From assembly GCF_007681555.1 (NCBI RefSeq), contig NZ_VELE01000012.1:1-50618 (forward strand): 50,618 bases of DNA, read 5' to 3'. The notes under the pieces were generated by a model, which worked only from the letters and a program-made list of their open reading frames with translations, was not told the DNA's origin and did no database searches. This document shows, in pieces, positions 14,132 through 22,039 of the stretch; within the stretch, counting starts at the first letter, position 1, and the number at the start of each line of letters is the position of its first letter. This DNA is from Kocuria salsicia (lineage in GTDB: Bacteria; Actinomycetota; Actinomycetes; Actinomycetales; Micrococcaceae). A program made the translations under genes and the position numbers.

Positions 14132-14826
14132 CCTCCCTGACCCTGGACCCCAAGCCCATCGCCGATGCACGCCGGGCGGTGCTGCACCGCAGGGTGCGCT
14201 GGATCGTGGCCGGCACCATCACCTACAACGTGCTCGAGGCGGTCATCGCCCTGACCGCCGGCACCATCGCCTCCTCCTCGGCGCTGATCGGCTTCGGCCT
14301 GGACTCGATCGTGGAGGTCCTCTCCGCGGCGGCGGTGGCGTGGCAGTTCGCCGCCCCGGACCCGCACCGACGGGAAAAGGTGGCGATGCGGGTGATCGCG
14401 TTCTCCTTCTTCGGCCTGGCTGCCTTCGTCACCGTCGATGCGATCCGCGCCCTGCTCGGGGCCGCCGAGCCGGAACACTCCCCGGTCGGGATCGCCCTGG
14501 CCGCGGTGAGCCTGCTCATCATGCCGTTCCTGTCCTGGTTCGAACGCCGCACCGGCCGGGAGCTGGGCTCTGCTTCTGCGGTGGCCGATTCCAAGCAGAC
14601 CCTGCTGTGCACCTACCTCTCCGCCGTGCTGCTGGTAGGCCTGGTGCTCAACAGCACCCTGGGCTGGTCCTGGGCCGACCCGCTGGCTGCGCTGGTGATC
14701 GCCGCCGTGGCGGTCAAGGAGGGGCTGGAGGCCTGGCGCGGAGACGCCTGCTGCACTCCCGTTGCGGTCCTCACCGCCGAGGACGGTGCACACTGCGGTG
14801 GATGCGGTCCCAACTGCGCCCACTGA
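14128..14826 (+). CDS. Cation diffusion facilitator-like transporter
   Basis: 232 residues from ATG 14128, overlapping the upstream stop by four bases (an ATG at 14116 is an alternative). Five to six membrane segments run from WIVAGTITYNVLEAVIAL onward. CDF-type metal-site positions are seen as GFGLDSIVEV in the second segment and ASAVADSKQTLLC in the fifth, where Asp residues replace the usual His. The C terminus is short and Cys-rich (GDACCTPV, HCGGCGPNCAH) instead of the usual cytoplasmic domain. It is probably a heavy-metal exporter controlled by the coupled CmtR-like repressor. Confidence 0.75.
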   Translation: MTSLTLDPKPIADARRAVLHRRVRWIVAGTITYNVLEAVIALTAGTIASSSALIGFGLDSIVEVLSAAAVAWQFAAPDPHRREKVAMRVIAFSFFGLAAFVTVDAIRALLGAAEPEHSPVGIALAAVSLLIMPFLSWFERRTGRELGSASAVADSKQTLLCTYLSAVLLVGLVLNSTLGWSWADPLAALVIAAVAVKEGLEAWRGDACCTPVAVLTAEDGAHCGGCGPNCAH

Positions 14827-14881
14827 GCACGGTCGGCACGCGTCGGCGCCCCGAGACGAGGACGCCGGGGCGCACGGCTTC

Positions 14882-15060
14882 TCAGGAACCGAGGTAGACG
14901 GAGATCGCGGCGAACAGCGCAACTCCGCCGGTGAGCAGGATCGGTCCCGGCACGCTGGTGTCGCCTTCGTGGGCTTGGTCGGGCATCTCCTCGACCACAA
15001 CGCTGGCTAACGTTCCGCCAGTCAGTGCGAGCATGGACAGAGCCCAAATTTCCGGGGCTT
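14882..15060 (-). pseudogene. ZIP-family metal transporter, C-terminal fragment
   Basis: The last 60 or so codons read ALTGGTLASVVVEEMPDQ, then AHEGD, then ILLTGGVALFAAISVYLGS. This matches the last two membrane helices of ZIP transporters, including the E-x-x-P-x-x-H metal-binding stretch. The frame extends to GTG/ATG codons near 15205 but that part is not ZIP-like, so the gene is a remnant. The upstream two thirds are missing from the window. Confidence 0.6.
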
Positions 15061-15395
15061 GATGCAGCGCGAAATATCCCAGGATGGCCGCGGGCTTCGC
15101 TCTCGATCCACCCGCCGCGCCTTTTGAAGTGGCTCCTGTCCCCACCGCTGTGTGGGCGACGACTCCCCGCGCAGCGTCCACGCACCAACAAGCCACCTCA
15201 CTCAAAGCGCAGAGCGCCCCGCCTTTCTCGGGAAATTAACAGGAAAAAGCCGACAACAATTCAGGTCTTCATCAAGCCTTGACCACTTCTTTACGATCTC
15301 TATACATTCCCGAATCGGATTGTGATTGTTTCGTAATCTCCTTGTACTCTTCAGTGCGTGCCGACCACTGATCCTGTCGGCGCCCTCGTGGCACA
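15061..15395. other. Intergenic, AT-richer promoter region
   Basis: About 335 bp with no supported gene. The right part (15235-15350) is clearly less GC-rich than its surroundings and probably carries the promoter for the riboswitch-controlled gene; I cannot fix the -35 and -10 with confidence. Confidence 0.45.
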
Positions 15396-15563
15396 TCGCC
15401 GAGTTCTGCCGGTGCTCGGGGTTCCTGAAGAGAAATCGCTTGGCAGAAGCGGGGGAACCATTACCGGTCCCGGTGTACCGGGGCCTTGGGGTTAAGTCTC
15501 AGAGCGCGTGCGTTCTGCGGCCGGGTGTCTCCCACCCGCATCCGACAGCTCACCTCGTAGGCA
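15396..15563 (+). promoter_or_regulatory. Cyclic di-AMP (ydaO/yuaA) riboswitch
   Basis: The leader shows the conserved blocks in order: GCCGAGTTCTGCC (15398), AGCGGGGGAACCA (about 15449), CTTGGGGTTAAGTC (about 15485), then ACCCGCATCCGACAGCT and CACCTCGTAGGC (15534-15563). Actinobacterial ydaO riboswitches characteristically precede NlpC/P60, Rpf and other wall-hydrolase genes, as here. Ligand binding normally lowers expression. Assigned by recognition of the conserved core. Confidence 0.85.
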
Positions 15564-15580
15564 AAGGGAGGAACTCCACC

Positions 15581-16240
15581 ATGTCGCTTTTCAAGCAGCA
15601 CACTGCCCGTCACCGCGCCCAGACCTCCTCGCGCGCCGTGCGTACCACCACCGTCGTCGCCGCCGCCGGCGCAGCGCTGGTGGGCTCCATCGCTCCGGCC
15701 CAGGCCTACGCCGAGATCCCCGCCGCCTCCGGGTCCTCCTATGCGGCTCCGGCCTCGGCGATGGCCGATCTGGCCTCCTACACCACCCCGGCCCCGGTCG
15801 CCGCGCAGCCCGCCGCCCCCGTCGACCAAGCCCCGGCCCCGCAGCAGAGCGCCGCCACCTCGAGCGTGAGCCCGCAGTCCACCGCCATCACCGAGATCGC
15901 CCCGGCCGCCGGCGGCATCGTGGGCACGGCCATGCAGGGCGTGGGCACCGGCTACGTCTGGGGCGGGACCTCCTTCGGGGCCTGGGACTGCTCCGGATTC
16001 ACCGGCTGGGTCTACGCCCAGAACGGCATCGACATCCCCCGCACCAGCTTCCAGCAGATCGCCGCCGCCACCCCGACGTCCAACCCGCAGCCTGGTGACC
16101 TGGTGTCCCAGAACGGCGGCAACCACATCGGCATCTACATCGGTGGCGGCAAGATGGTCTCGGCGCTGAACCCGACCCAGGGCACCTTCGTCCACTCCGT
16201 CAACGCCATGCCCGTCGACGGGTACTACACCTACCGGTGA
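15581..16240 (+). CDS. Secreted NlpC/P60 peptidoglycan hydrolase
   Basis: 219 residues from ATG 15581 behind AAAGGGAGGA. An N-terminal signal peptide (basic start, hydrophobic VVAAAGAALVGSIAPAQAYA with an AQA-type cleavage site) is followed by an Ala/Pro-rich linker of about 70 residues and an NlpC/P60 domain: catalytic Cys in WDCSGFTGWVY, His in NHIGIYIG, with GTGYVWGGTSFGAWD before. It is expected to cut wall peptides outside the cell. Control by the c-di-AMP riboswitch links it to turgor and wall homeostasis. Confidence 0.9.
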   Translation: MSLFKQHTARHRAQTSSRAVRTTTVVAAAGAALVGSIAPAQAYAEIPAASGSSYAAPASAMADLASYTTPAPVAAQPAAPVDQAPAPQQSAATSSVSPQSTAITEIAPAAGGIVGTAMQGVGTGYVWGGTSFGAWDCSGFTGWVYAQNGIDIPRTSFQQIAAATPTSNPQPGDLVSQNGGNHIGIYIGGGKMVSALNPTQGTFVHSVNAMPVDGYYTYR

Positions 16241-16314
16241 GTCTCGCCGATGTGGTGAAGGCCGGCCGGTGGGCTCATCCGTCAGGTGCGGAGTGCCCCG
16301 CCAGGATCATCGTC

Positions 16315-16359
16315 GATGGACCGCATGGGTGCACTCGGATGGACCGCATGGGTGCACTC
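16315..16359. repeat. 22-bp tandem direct repeat
   Basis: Two identical 22-bp units separated by one base. No function seen. Confidence 0.7.
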
Positions 16360-16582
16360 CGCAGCTGTAGCCGCAGACTCGAACGATTGCCACGATCCTG
16401 TCGATGTGCACACGCCAGCGAATCGGCACACGGGGAGCAGTCCTGCGGAGAGGATCGGAGAGTGCTCATGGCCTTGCCCTGTCTTCCGCTGGACGCGGGC
16501 AGTGCTTATCCTGCTCCGCCTCGGCATTGGAGCGAGAGCCCTTAGGGTGCAGCGATGGCTCGGGGGACGGGGATGCCGCAGT

Positions 16583-16605
16583 GGCGGACGGCACCCCCGT
16601 CCGCC
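16583..16605 (+). terminator. Hairpin terminator candidate
   Basis: Perfect 9-bp arms with a 5-nt loop, 340 bp after the NlpC/P60 gene and before the CmtR-CzcD operon. Confidence 0.45.
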
Positions 16606-16669
16606 CTCACCGTATGAATACGAGCTGGACATTGCCCGATCATCAAGGGAAGCCCCTCATCTCCTTTGA

Positions 16670-16685
16670 TACAGATTCTGCTGTA
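16670..16685 (+). promoter_or_regulatory. Operator of second CmtR-like gene
   Basis: Inverted repeat TACAGATTCTGCTGTA ends 10 bp before the start codon at 16696. Its right half, CTGTACGGT, matches the equivalent site upstream of the gene at 13799. Confidence 0.6.
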
Positions 16686-16695
16686 CGGTTATTGG

Positions 16696-17064
16696 ATGAG
16701 GATCTTGTCCCCGGTCGCGGCGATGTCCCGTTTCGGCAAAGCACTGGCCGATCCCACCCGGGCCGCGGTGCTGCTGCAGCTGCAGCAGGGCCCAGCGGTG
16801 CCCTCGGAACTGGCGGCCCGGATCGGGGTGAGCCGGCAGATCGTGTCCAACCACCTGGCCTGTCTGCGCGACTGCGGGTTGGTCGTGGGCGTGCCGGTGG
16901 GGCGCAACGTGCGCTATGAACTCTCGGACCCCAAGCTGGCCCACGCGTTGGAGGACCTGCTGGGCACTATCCTCACCGTCGAACCGGTGTGCCGGTGCGG
17001 GACACCCGAGTGCGCCGCCGAGGCCCTCGCCGATGACGCCACCACCCAGGAGATTCCGGTATGA
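16696..17064 (+). CDS. ArsR/CmtR-family metal-sensing repressor
   Basis: 122 residues from ATG 16696. The winged helix ELAARIGVSRQIVSNHLACLRDCGLV closely follows mycobacterial CmtR, with the Cys pair in LACLRDCGL. Its tail has VEPVCRCGTPECAAE, which supplies the further Cys ligand(s). It differs from the gene at 13799 in tail spacing, so the two may sense different metals. Its stop overlaps the ATG of the CDF exporter (17061), showing coupling. It probably represses its own operon at the adjacent inverted repeat. Confidence 0.85.
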   Translation: MRILSPVAAMSRFGKALADPTRAAVLLQLQQGPAVPSELAARIGVSRQIVSNHLACLRDCGLVVGVPVGRNVRYELSDPKLAHALEDLLGTILTVEPVCRCGTPECAAEALADDATTQEIPV

Positions 17065-17975
17065 GCGGCGAGCACGATCATTCCCACGCCGGCGCCGGGC
17101 GGAGGGGGAAACTGGCAGTGGTGTTCGCCATCACCGCCACGATTATGGTCGCCGAGATCATCGGTGCGGTGGTCTCGGGCAGCCTGGCGCTGCTGGCCGA
17201 TGCCGGGCACATGTTCACCGACTCGGCCGGGCTGCTCATCGCCCTCACCGCCGCGACCCTGGCGCTGAAACCGGCCACGGACAAACGCACCTGGGGGTAC
17301 CAGCGCGCCGAGATCGTCGCCGCGGCCGCCCAGGCCTCGGTGCTGCTGGCTGTGGGCGGGTTCATCGCCGTCGAAGGGGTGCGCCGGCTGTTGGAGCCCC
17401 CCGAGGTCGAGTCCACGGCCATGCTGTGGTTCGGGGTGGTCGGGCTGGTCGGCAACATCATCGGGCTGGTCATCCTCGCCTCGGGCCGGGGGGAGAACCT
17501 GAACATGAAGGCCGCGTTCCTGGAGGTGGCCAACGACGCCCTGGGCTCGGTAGCGGTGATCGTCTCCGCGATCGTCATCGCCACCACCGGGTGGACCCGG
17601 GCGGATGCGGTCGTGTCCTTGTTGATCGCCGCCCTGATCGTGCCGCGGGCTCTGATCCTGCTGCGCGACACCATCGAGGTCCTGATGGAAACCACCCCGA
17701 AGGGCCTGGACCTCGAGCAGGTCCGCACCCGCTTGGAAGCCCTGCCGCACGTGGTCGGTGTGCACGATCTGCACGCCTCGCGCATCGACTCCGACACCCC
17801 GGTGCTCTCGGCCCACGTCACCGTCCACGACGGCTGCCTGAACGCTGAGCACGCCGGGGTCGTCCTGGCGGATCTGCAGGCCTGCGTGGCCCGTGACTTC
17901 GACGTAGCCATCGAGCACTCCACCTTCCAGATCGAACCGGCCTCCCACCGCCACGATGAGACCCTCCACCCCTAG
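17061..17975 (+). CDS. CzcD-type cation diffusion facilitator
   Basis: 304 residues from ATG 17061. A His-rich N terminus (SGEHDHSHAG) leads into six membrane segments with the metal motifs LLADAGHMFTDSAG (TM2) and AAFLEVANDALGS (TM5, with Glu in place of the common His). A cytoplasmic CDF C-terminal domain follows (HVVGVHDLHASRIDSD, LSAHVTV) and a His-rich end. It exports Zn, Cd, Co or similar ions in exchange for protons. It is cotranscribed with the CmtR-like repressor before it and probably with the DsbA, CopD and VKOR genes after it. Confidence 0.88.
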   Translation: MSGEHDHSHAGAGRRGKLAVVFAITATIMVAEIIGAVVSGSLALLADAGHMFTDSAGLLIALTAATLALKPATDKRTWGYQRAEIVAAAAQASVLLAVGGFIAVEGVRRLLEPPEVESTAMLWFGVVGLVGNIIGLVILASGRGENLNMKAAFLEVANDALGSVAVIVSAIVIATTGWTRADAVVSLLIAALIVPRALILLRDTIEVLMETTPKGLDLEQVRTRLEALPHVVGVHDLHASRIDSDTPVLSAHVTVHDGCLNAEHAGVVLADLQACVARDFDVAIEHSTFQIEPASHRHDETLHP

Positions 17976-18023
17976 CCCCCTCCACCGGTACGCCCTGCTG
18001 CCGGAGACAGAACGGACACCCCT

Positions 18024-18710
18024 GTGAGTACTACCGCCAGCCCGCCCACCCCAAAGCAGAAGCCCTCCAAGGCCAAGATCATCGTGTGGGTCCTCCTGGT
18101 CGCCGTCGTGGCCGCCGTGGCCATCCCGATCCTCATCGCCCGTGCCAACTCCACCCCCGAAACGGTGCCCCAGGGCCAGGGGCAGGTCGTGCGGGAGAAC
18201 AGCCGGGTGCTCTCCCAGGCACCGGACGAACAGGCCGTGCTGGTGGAGTTCCTGGACTATGAGTGCGAAGGGTGCCGGGCCGCCTACCCCGTCATCGAGG
18301 AGCTGCGGGCCGAGTACGCCGACACCGTCACCTTCGTCCACCGCTACTTCCCGCTGCCGGGCCACCGCAACTCCATGAACGCCGCCCTCGCGGTCGAAGC
18401 CGCCGCCCAGCAGGGACAGTACGAGGCGATGTACCAGCGTATGTTCGAGACCCAGGAACAGTGGGGGGAGTCGGCCGAGGACCAGAGCGCGGTCTTCCGC
18501 GGCTTTGCCGAAGACCTCGGCCTGGACATGGCCGCCTTCGACGCCGCGGTGGCTGATCCGGCCACCCAGGAGCGCATCGAGCTCGATGTCGCTGACGGTG
18601 AGGCTCTGGGGGTGGGTGGGACTCCCACGTTCTTCCTCGATGGGGAAGTGCTCAACCCCGAGTCCCTGGAAGGCTTCCGGGACGCCGTCGAAACCGCAGC
18701 CACCGACTGA
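18024..18710 (+). CDS. Membrane-anchored DsbA-like thiol oxidoreductase
   Basis: 228 residues from GTG 18024. A short cytoplasmic lead and one membrane anchor (about 18-40) precede a thioredoxin-4/DsbA domain with the active site C81-E-G-C84 (DYECEGCRAAYP) and the cis-proline loop GVGGTPTFFLDG near residue 197. It introduces disulfides into exported proteins. The VKOR gene 2 kb downstream is the expected partner that re-oxidises it. Confidence 0.88.
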   Translation: MSTTASPPTPKQKPSKAKIIVWVLLVAVVAAVAIPILIARANSTPETVPQGQGQVVRENSRVLSQAPDEQAVLVEFLDYECEGCRAAYPVIEELRAEYADTVTFVHRYFPLPGHRNSMNAALAVEAAAQQGQYEAMYQRMFETQEQWGESAEDQSAVFRGFAEDLGLDMAAFDAAVADPATQERIELDVADGEALGVGGTPTFFLDGEVLNPESLEGFRDAVETAATD

Positions 18711-18714
18711 CCCA

Positions 18715-20733
18715 ATGGTCACCCCACCCCACACGCCCACCCCGCCGGTGGTCCTCCCCCCGCCTCCCGGCCCGACGCCGACTGGACGGCGCCGGCGCGC
18801 CATGGCTGCCGTCTACATCGGTATCGGGGTGGGGACCTTGGCCGTGCTGTGGGTGGCCCTGGGATCCTCCGGGGCCACCGCGCCCCGGGAAGTGCTCGAT
18901 CCCGGGGTCCTGGTGCGCTGGGGGTTGCCGCTGGCCACGACCGTGCATCACCTGGCCATGGGCATCACCTGGGCCGGGCTGGTCTTCGCCACCACCGTGG
19001 TGCCCCGGTCCACTCCGGTCCCCGGAGCGGGACAGACCAGGGCCGAGCACCCGGCCTTCGCCCGGGCCATGACGGTGGCTGCGGCCGCGGCCGCGGTGTG
19101 GACCCTGGCGGCGGTGGCGATCATCGTGCTCAGCTACGCCGACACCATCGGGGCTCCCGTGTCCGGCTCGGCCGAGTTCACCGGGCAACTGGGTTACTAC
19201 GTGACCCGCCTGATCCCCGGCCAAGCATGGGCCGTCACCGCGGTGGCCGCGGCACTGACCACCACCCTGGCCGTGCTCGTTCGTTCCCCGGCGGCGGTGG
19301 CCGCCACCGCCCTGGTGGCCCTGGCCGCCGTCATCCCGCTGTCCCAACTGGGACACGTGGCCGGGGTCGATGATCACAACGGGGCCGTCAATGCTCTGGC
19401 CCTGCACCTGCTCGGTGCCGGGATCTGGACCGGCGGGATCATCGTGCTCGCCCTGCTCGCCCCGCTGCTGACCGCCCCCGCCACCGGCCACGGGTCAGCC
19501 CGGACCGTGCTGGAACGCTTCTCGGCCCTGGCCGGGGTGGCTTTCGTCCTGGTGGCTGTCTCGGGAGTCATCAACACCGTCTACCGGATCGGTGGCTGGG
19601 ACGGGCTGGACTCCGGCTACGGGGCGCTGGTGATCGCCAAGACGATCGCCACCGTGGCCCTGGGCGTGCTGGGGTACCTGAACCGCCGGGCGATCACCGC
19701 CGGCACCCCGACGCTAGGCCGGGTGTGGCGGCTGATCACCGTGGAGGTCTTCATCCTCTGCGCCGTGATGGCCCTGGGCGTGGCCCTGGCACGCACCCCC
19801 ACCCCGGTGCCTCTGGAGAGACAACCTGACATCACCCCCGCGGAGATCCTCACCGGCTACCTCCTGCCCCCGCCCCTGAGCTTCTCCGGTTGGTTCACCC
19901 AGTGGCGCGTCGACTGGCTGTGGATCGCCGTGGCGATCCTCGCGGCTTGCCTCTACCTGGGCGGGGCCCGACACCTGCGCCGCACCGGCGCACCATGGCC
20001 GGTGGCACGCACGGCCGCATTCCTGGCCGGTCTGGTGCTGCTGGTCTACGTCACCTGCGGAGCGATGGCCCTCTACGCCCCGATCCTGTTCAGCGTCCAC
20101 ACCGCCGCCCACCTGCTGCTGAGCTTCCCGGTGCCGCTGCTGCTGATCGCCGGAGCGCCCGGCCGCCTGGCCGCGGCCCTGGTTCCGGTCCGCACTGACG
20201 GCAGCACCGGGTGGTGCGAGCTCGCCGCTGCATGGCGCACCTCCCGGGCCGGGGCCCTGCTGGCTCACCCGGCCCCGGCCGGGATCCTGATGCTGGCCGG
20301 GCTGGGCGTCTTCTACTACACCCCCGCCTTCGCCGTGGCCCTGCACACCCACGTCGGCCACGAGCTGATGAACACCACCGCCGTGGCCCTGGGCCTGATT
20401 TTCGCTACCGCCGCGCTGGCCGCCCCACCGGACCGCAGAGCGGTGCGCACGCAGGCCTTGGTGCTGCTCGCGGTGGCCACCGTGCTGGGGATCTGGGTGG
20501 TGTTCACGGCCCTGTCACCGACGGTGATCCAACCAGAGTGGTTCTCCGGACTCGGCCGAGACTGGGGGCCTTCTCCGCTGGCGGATCAACAATCCGCGGC
20601 CCATTCCATCCTCTTGGCCGGGGTCCTGCCCCTGTTGGCCGCGGCCCTGGCCGTCCTGGCTCGAAGACACCAGCACGGCACCACCGACGCCACCGTTGAT
20701 CGAGGAACCCCCAAGGACATCCACCATGGCTGA
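18715..20733 (+). CDS. CopD-CtaG fusion (copper import / oxidase assembly)
   Basis: 672 residues from ATG 18715, four bases after the DsbA stop. A Pro-rich N terminus precedes a CopD region of about eight membrane helices (GHVAGVDDHNGAVNAL, LHLLGAGIWTGG: His residues that bind copper). The C-terminal half is a caa3_CtaG domain (FTQWRVDWLWIAVAIL, SVHTAAHLLLSFPVPLLLI, HVGHELMNTTAVALG). This CopD-CtaG fusion is typical of Actinobacteria and delivers copper to cytochrome oxidase. It overlaps the following VKOR start slightly. Confidence 0.88.
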   Translation: MVTPPHTPTPPVVLPPPPGPTPTGRRRRAMAAVYIGIGVGTLAVLWVALGSSGATAPREVLDPGVLVRWGLPLATTVHHLAMGITWAGLVFATTVVPRSTPVPGAGQTRAEHPAFARAMTVAAAAAAVWTLAAVAIIVLSYADTIGAPVSGSAEFTGQLGYYVTRLIPGQAWAVTAVAAALTTTLAVLVRSPAAVAATALVALAAVIPLSQLGHVAGVDDHNGAVNALALHLLGAGIWTGGIIVLALLAPLLTAPATGHGSARTVLERFSALAGVAFVLVAVSGVINTVYRIGGWDGLDSGYGALVIAKTIATVALGVLGYLNRRAITAGTPTLGRVWRLITVEVFILCAVMALGVALARTPTPVPLERQPDITPAEILTGYLLPPPLSFSGWFTQWRVDWLWIAVAILAACLYLGGARHLRRTGAPWPVARTAAFLAGLVLLVYVTCGAMALYAPILFSVHTAAHLLLSFPVPLLLIAGAPGRLAAALVPVRTDGSTGWCELAAAWRTSRAGALLAHPAPAGILMLAGLGVFYYTPAFAVALHTHVGHELMNTTAVALGLIFATAALAAPPDRRAVRTQALVLLAVATVLGIWVVFTALSPTVIQPEWFSGLGRDWGPSPLADQQSAAHSILLAGVLPLLAAALAVLARRHQHGTTDATVDRGTPKDIHHG

Positions 20734-21373
20734 AACCACCACCAGCGCCCACCGCCACCCAGGCGCCGGCCCGGTCGCCGAGGAGCACCTGCCCGGATTC
20801 GCCCGTCGCCGCCCCTTCGCCCTGGTCCTGTTGGTGACCGGGGTGATCGGGTGGGTCGCCTCGGCGATTCTGGTGCTCGAGCGCCTTCAGCTCTACAAGG
20901 ACCCGGGCCACGTCACCAGTTGTGACATCAACCCCTGGGTGTCCTGCGGGCAAGTCATGGGCACCTGGCAGTCGGAGCTCTTCGGCTTCCCCAACCCGCT
21001 GATCGGCATCGTCGCCTTCGCGGTGGTGATCACCACCGCCATGACGATCCTGGCCGGGGCCCGCCTCGGGCGCTGGTACTGGGCGGGCCTGCAGGTCGGG
21101 GTCACTCTCGGGGCGGTGTTCGTGATCTGGCTGTGGTCCCAGGCCCTGTTCGCGATCTACATCCTGTGCCTGTACTGCATGATCGTGTGGGCGGCGATGA
21201 TCCCGCTGTTCCTCCTGCTCACCGTGCGCAACCTCGCCCACGGCGTCATCCCCGCCCCGCCCCGGTTGGTGCGCTTCGCCACCGAGTGGGCCTGGACCCT
21301 GGTGGCCATCGCCTACGTGGCCGTGGCTGCCTCGGTGTTCTTCCGCTTCTTTTCTACCTTCACCGGCCTCTGA
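20726..21373 (+). CDS. Vitamin K epoxide reductase (VKOR) family protein
   Basis: 215 residues from ATG 20726, overlapping the end of the CopD-CtaG gene by eight bases. Five membrane helices are seen, with the loop cysteines C66 and C74 (TSCDINPWVSCGQ) and the active-site C148-L-Y-C151 (YILCLYCMIVW). Actinobacterial VKOR uses menaquinone to re-oxidise DsbA-type proteins, which fits the DsbA-like gene in the same operon. A strong palindromic terminator follows. Confidence 0.9.
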   Translation: MAETTTSAHRHPGAGPVAEEHLPGFARRRPFALVLLVTGVIGWVASAILVLERLQLYKDPGHVTSCDINPWVSCGQVMGTWQSELFGFPNPLIGIVAFAVVITTAMTILAGARLGRWYWAGLQVGVTLGAVFVIWLWSQALFAIYILCLYCMIVWAAMIPLFLLLTVRNLAHGVIPAPPRLVRFATEWAWTLVAIAYVAVAASVFFRFFSTFTGL

Positions 21374-21494
21374 CCCACCCCTGAACGATTCCGGCCATAG
21401 CGCCCCTTCAAAGATGCCATGGCCACGATGTCCAGCGACCCGACAACTGCCCCCTGGATCTTGCCGCAGCACCTGCTGTTGGATGTCCTCGAAC

Positions 21495-21538
21495 AACAGC
21501 CAGAGGGCCCCTGCCATGGCAGGGGCCCTCTGGCTGTT
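21495..21538 (+). terminator. 44-nt perfect palindrome terminator
   Basis: Arms AACAGCCAGAGGGCCCCTGC and its complement, joined through CATG, form a 22-bp perfect stem about 120 bp after the VKOR stop. It is the likely end of the CmtR-CzcD-DsbA-CopD-VKOR transcript. Confidence 0.8.
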
Positions 21539-21694
21539 CCCGACGGTGCCGCGCATCCGGTGACACGACGCGCTCCGTTTGAGGGATGGAAGCGACCACC
21601 ATTAGTGGGACACCCACGCCAGTGCTGCCCCTGCTCATCGTGAAGCGCCGTGAGTTTGTTGGAGGCTCCTGACCTTGGAAACGAGGATGGAGTT

Positions 21695-22039
21695 ATGCCG
21701 AAGGAACTGGCGAATGGGAAGCCGACGACGCGTCGCTACTCGGACGAGGAGAAGGCCGCCGCGGTGCGGATGGTGAGGACGCTGCGGGCCGAGCTCGGGG
21801 TCACGCAAGGAACCGTGCAGCGAGTCGCGACGCAGCTCGGGTACGGGGTCGAATCCGTGCGGATGTGGGTGAAGCAGGCCGACATCGACGAGGGTGTCAC
21901 CTCCGGCGTGAGCTCGGCGGAGGCGCAGCGGGTGAAAGAGCTCGAGCAAGAAGTCCGCGAGCTTCGCCGGGCCAACGAGGTGCTGAAGCGGGCTGCGTCT
22001 TTCTTCGGGGCGGAGCTCGACCGCCACTACCGGAAGTAG
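21695..22039 (+). CDS. IS3-family transposase OrfA (copy 1)
   Basis: 114 residues from ATG 21695. A helix-turn-helix (RYSDEEKAAAVRMVRTL to VESVRMWVKQADID) is followed by a leucine-zipper-like segment (RVKELEQEVRELRRANEVLKRA). It ends ELDRHYRK-stop in the usual IS3 OrfA style. The downstream OrfB lies in the -1 frame. Confidence 0.9.
   Translation: MPKELANGKPTTRRYSDEEKAAAVRMVRTLRAELGVTQGTVQRVATQLGYGVESVRMWVKQADIDEGVTSGVSSAEAQRVKELEQEVRELRRANEVLKRAASFFGAELDRHYRK

Larger units (their letters stand above)
16241..16669. other. Intergenic with a tandem repeat and a hairpin
   Basis: About 430 bp without a supported gene. It contains a 22-bp direct repeat starting GATGGACCGCATGG at 16315-16336 and 16338-16359, and a terminator-like hairpin at 16583-16605 (GGCGGACGG, loop CACCC, CCGTCCGCC). 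Confidence 0.55.
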
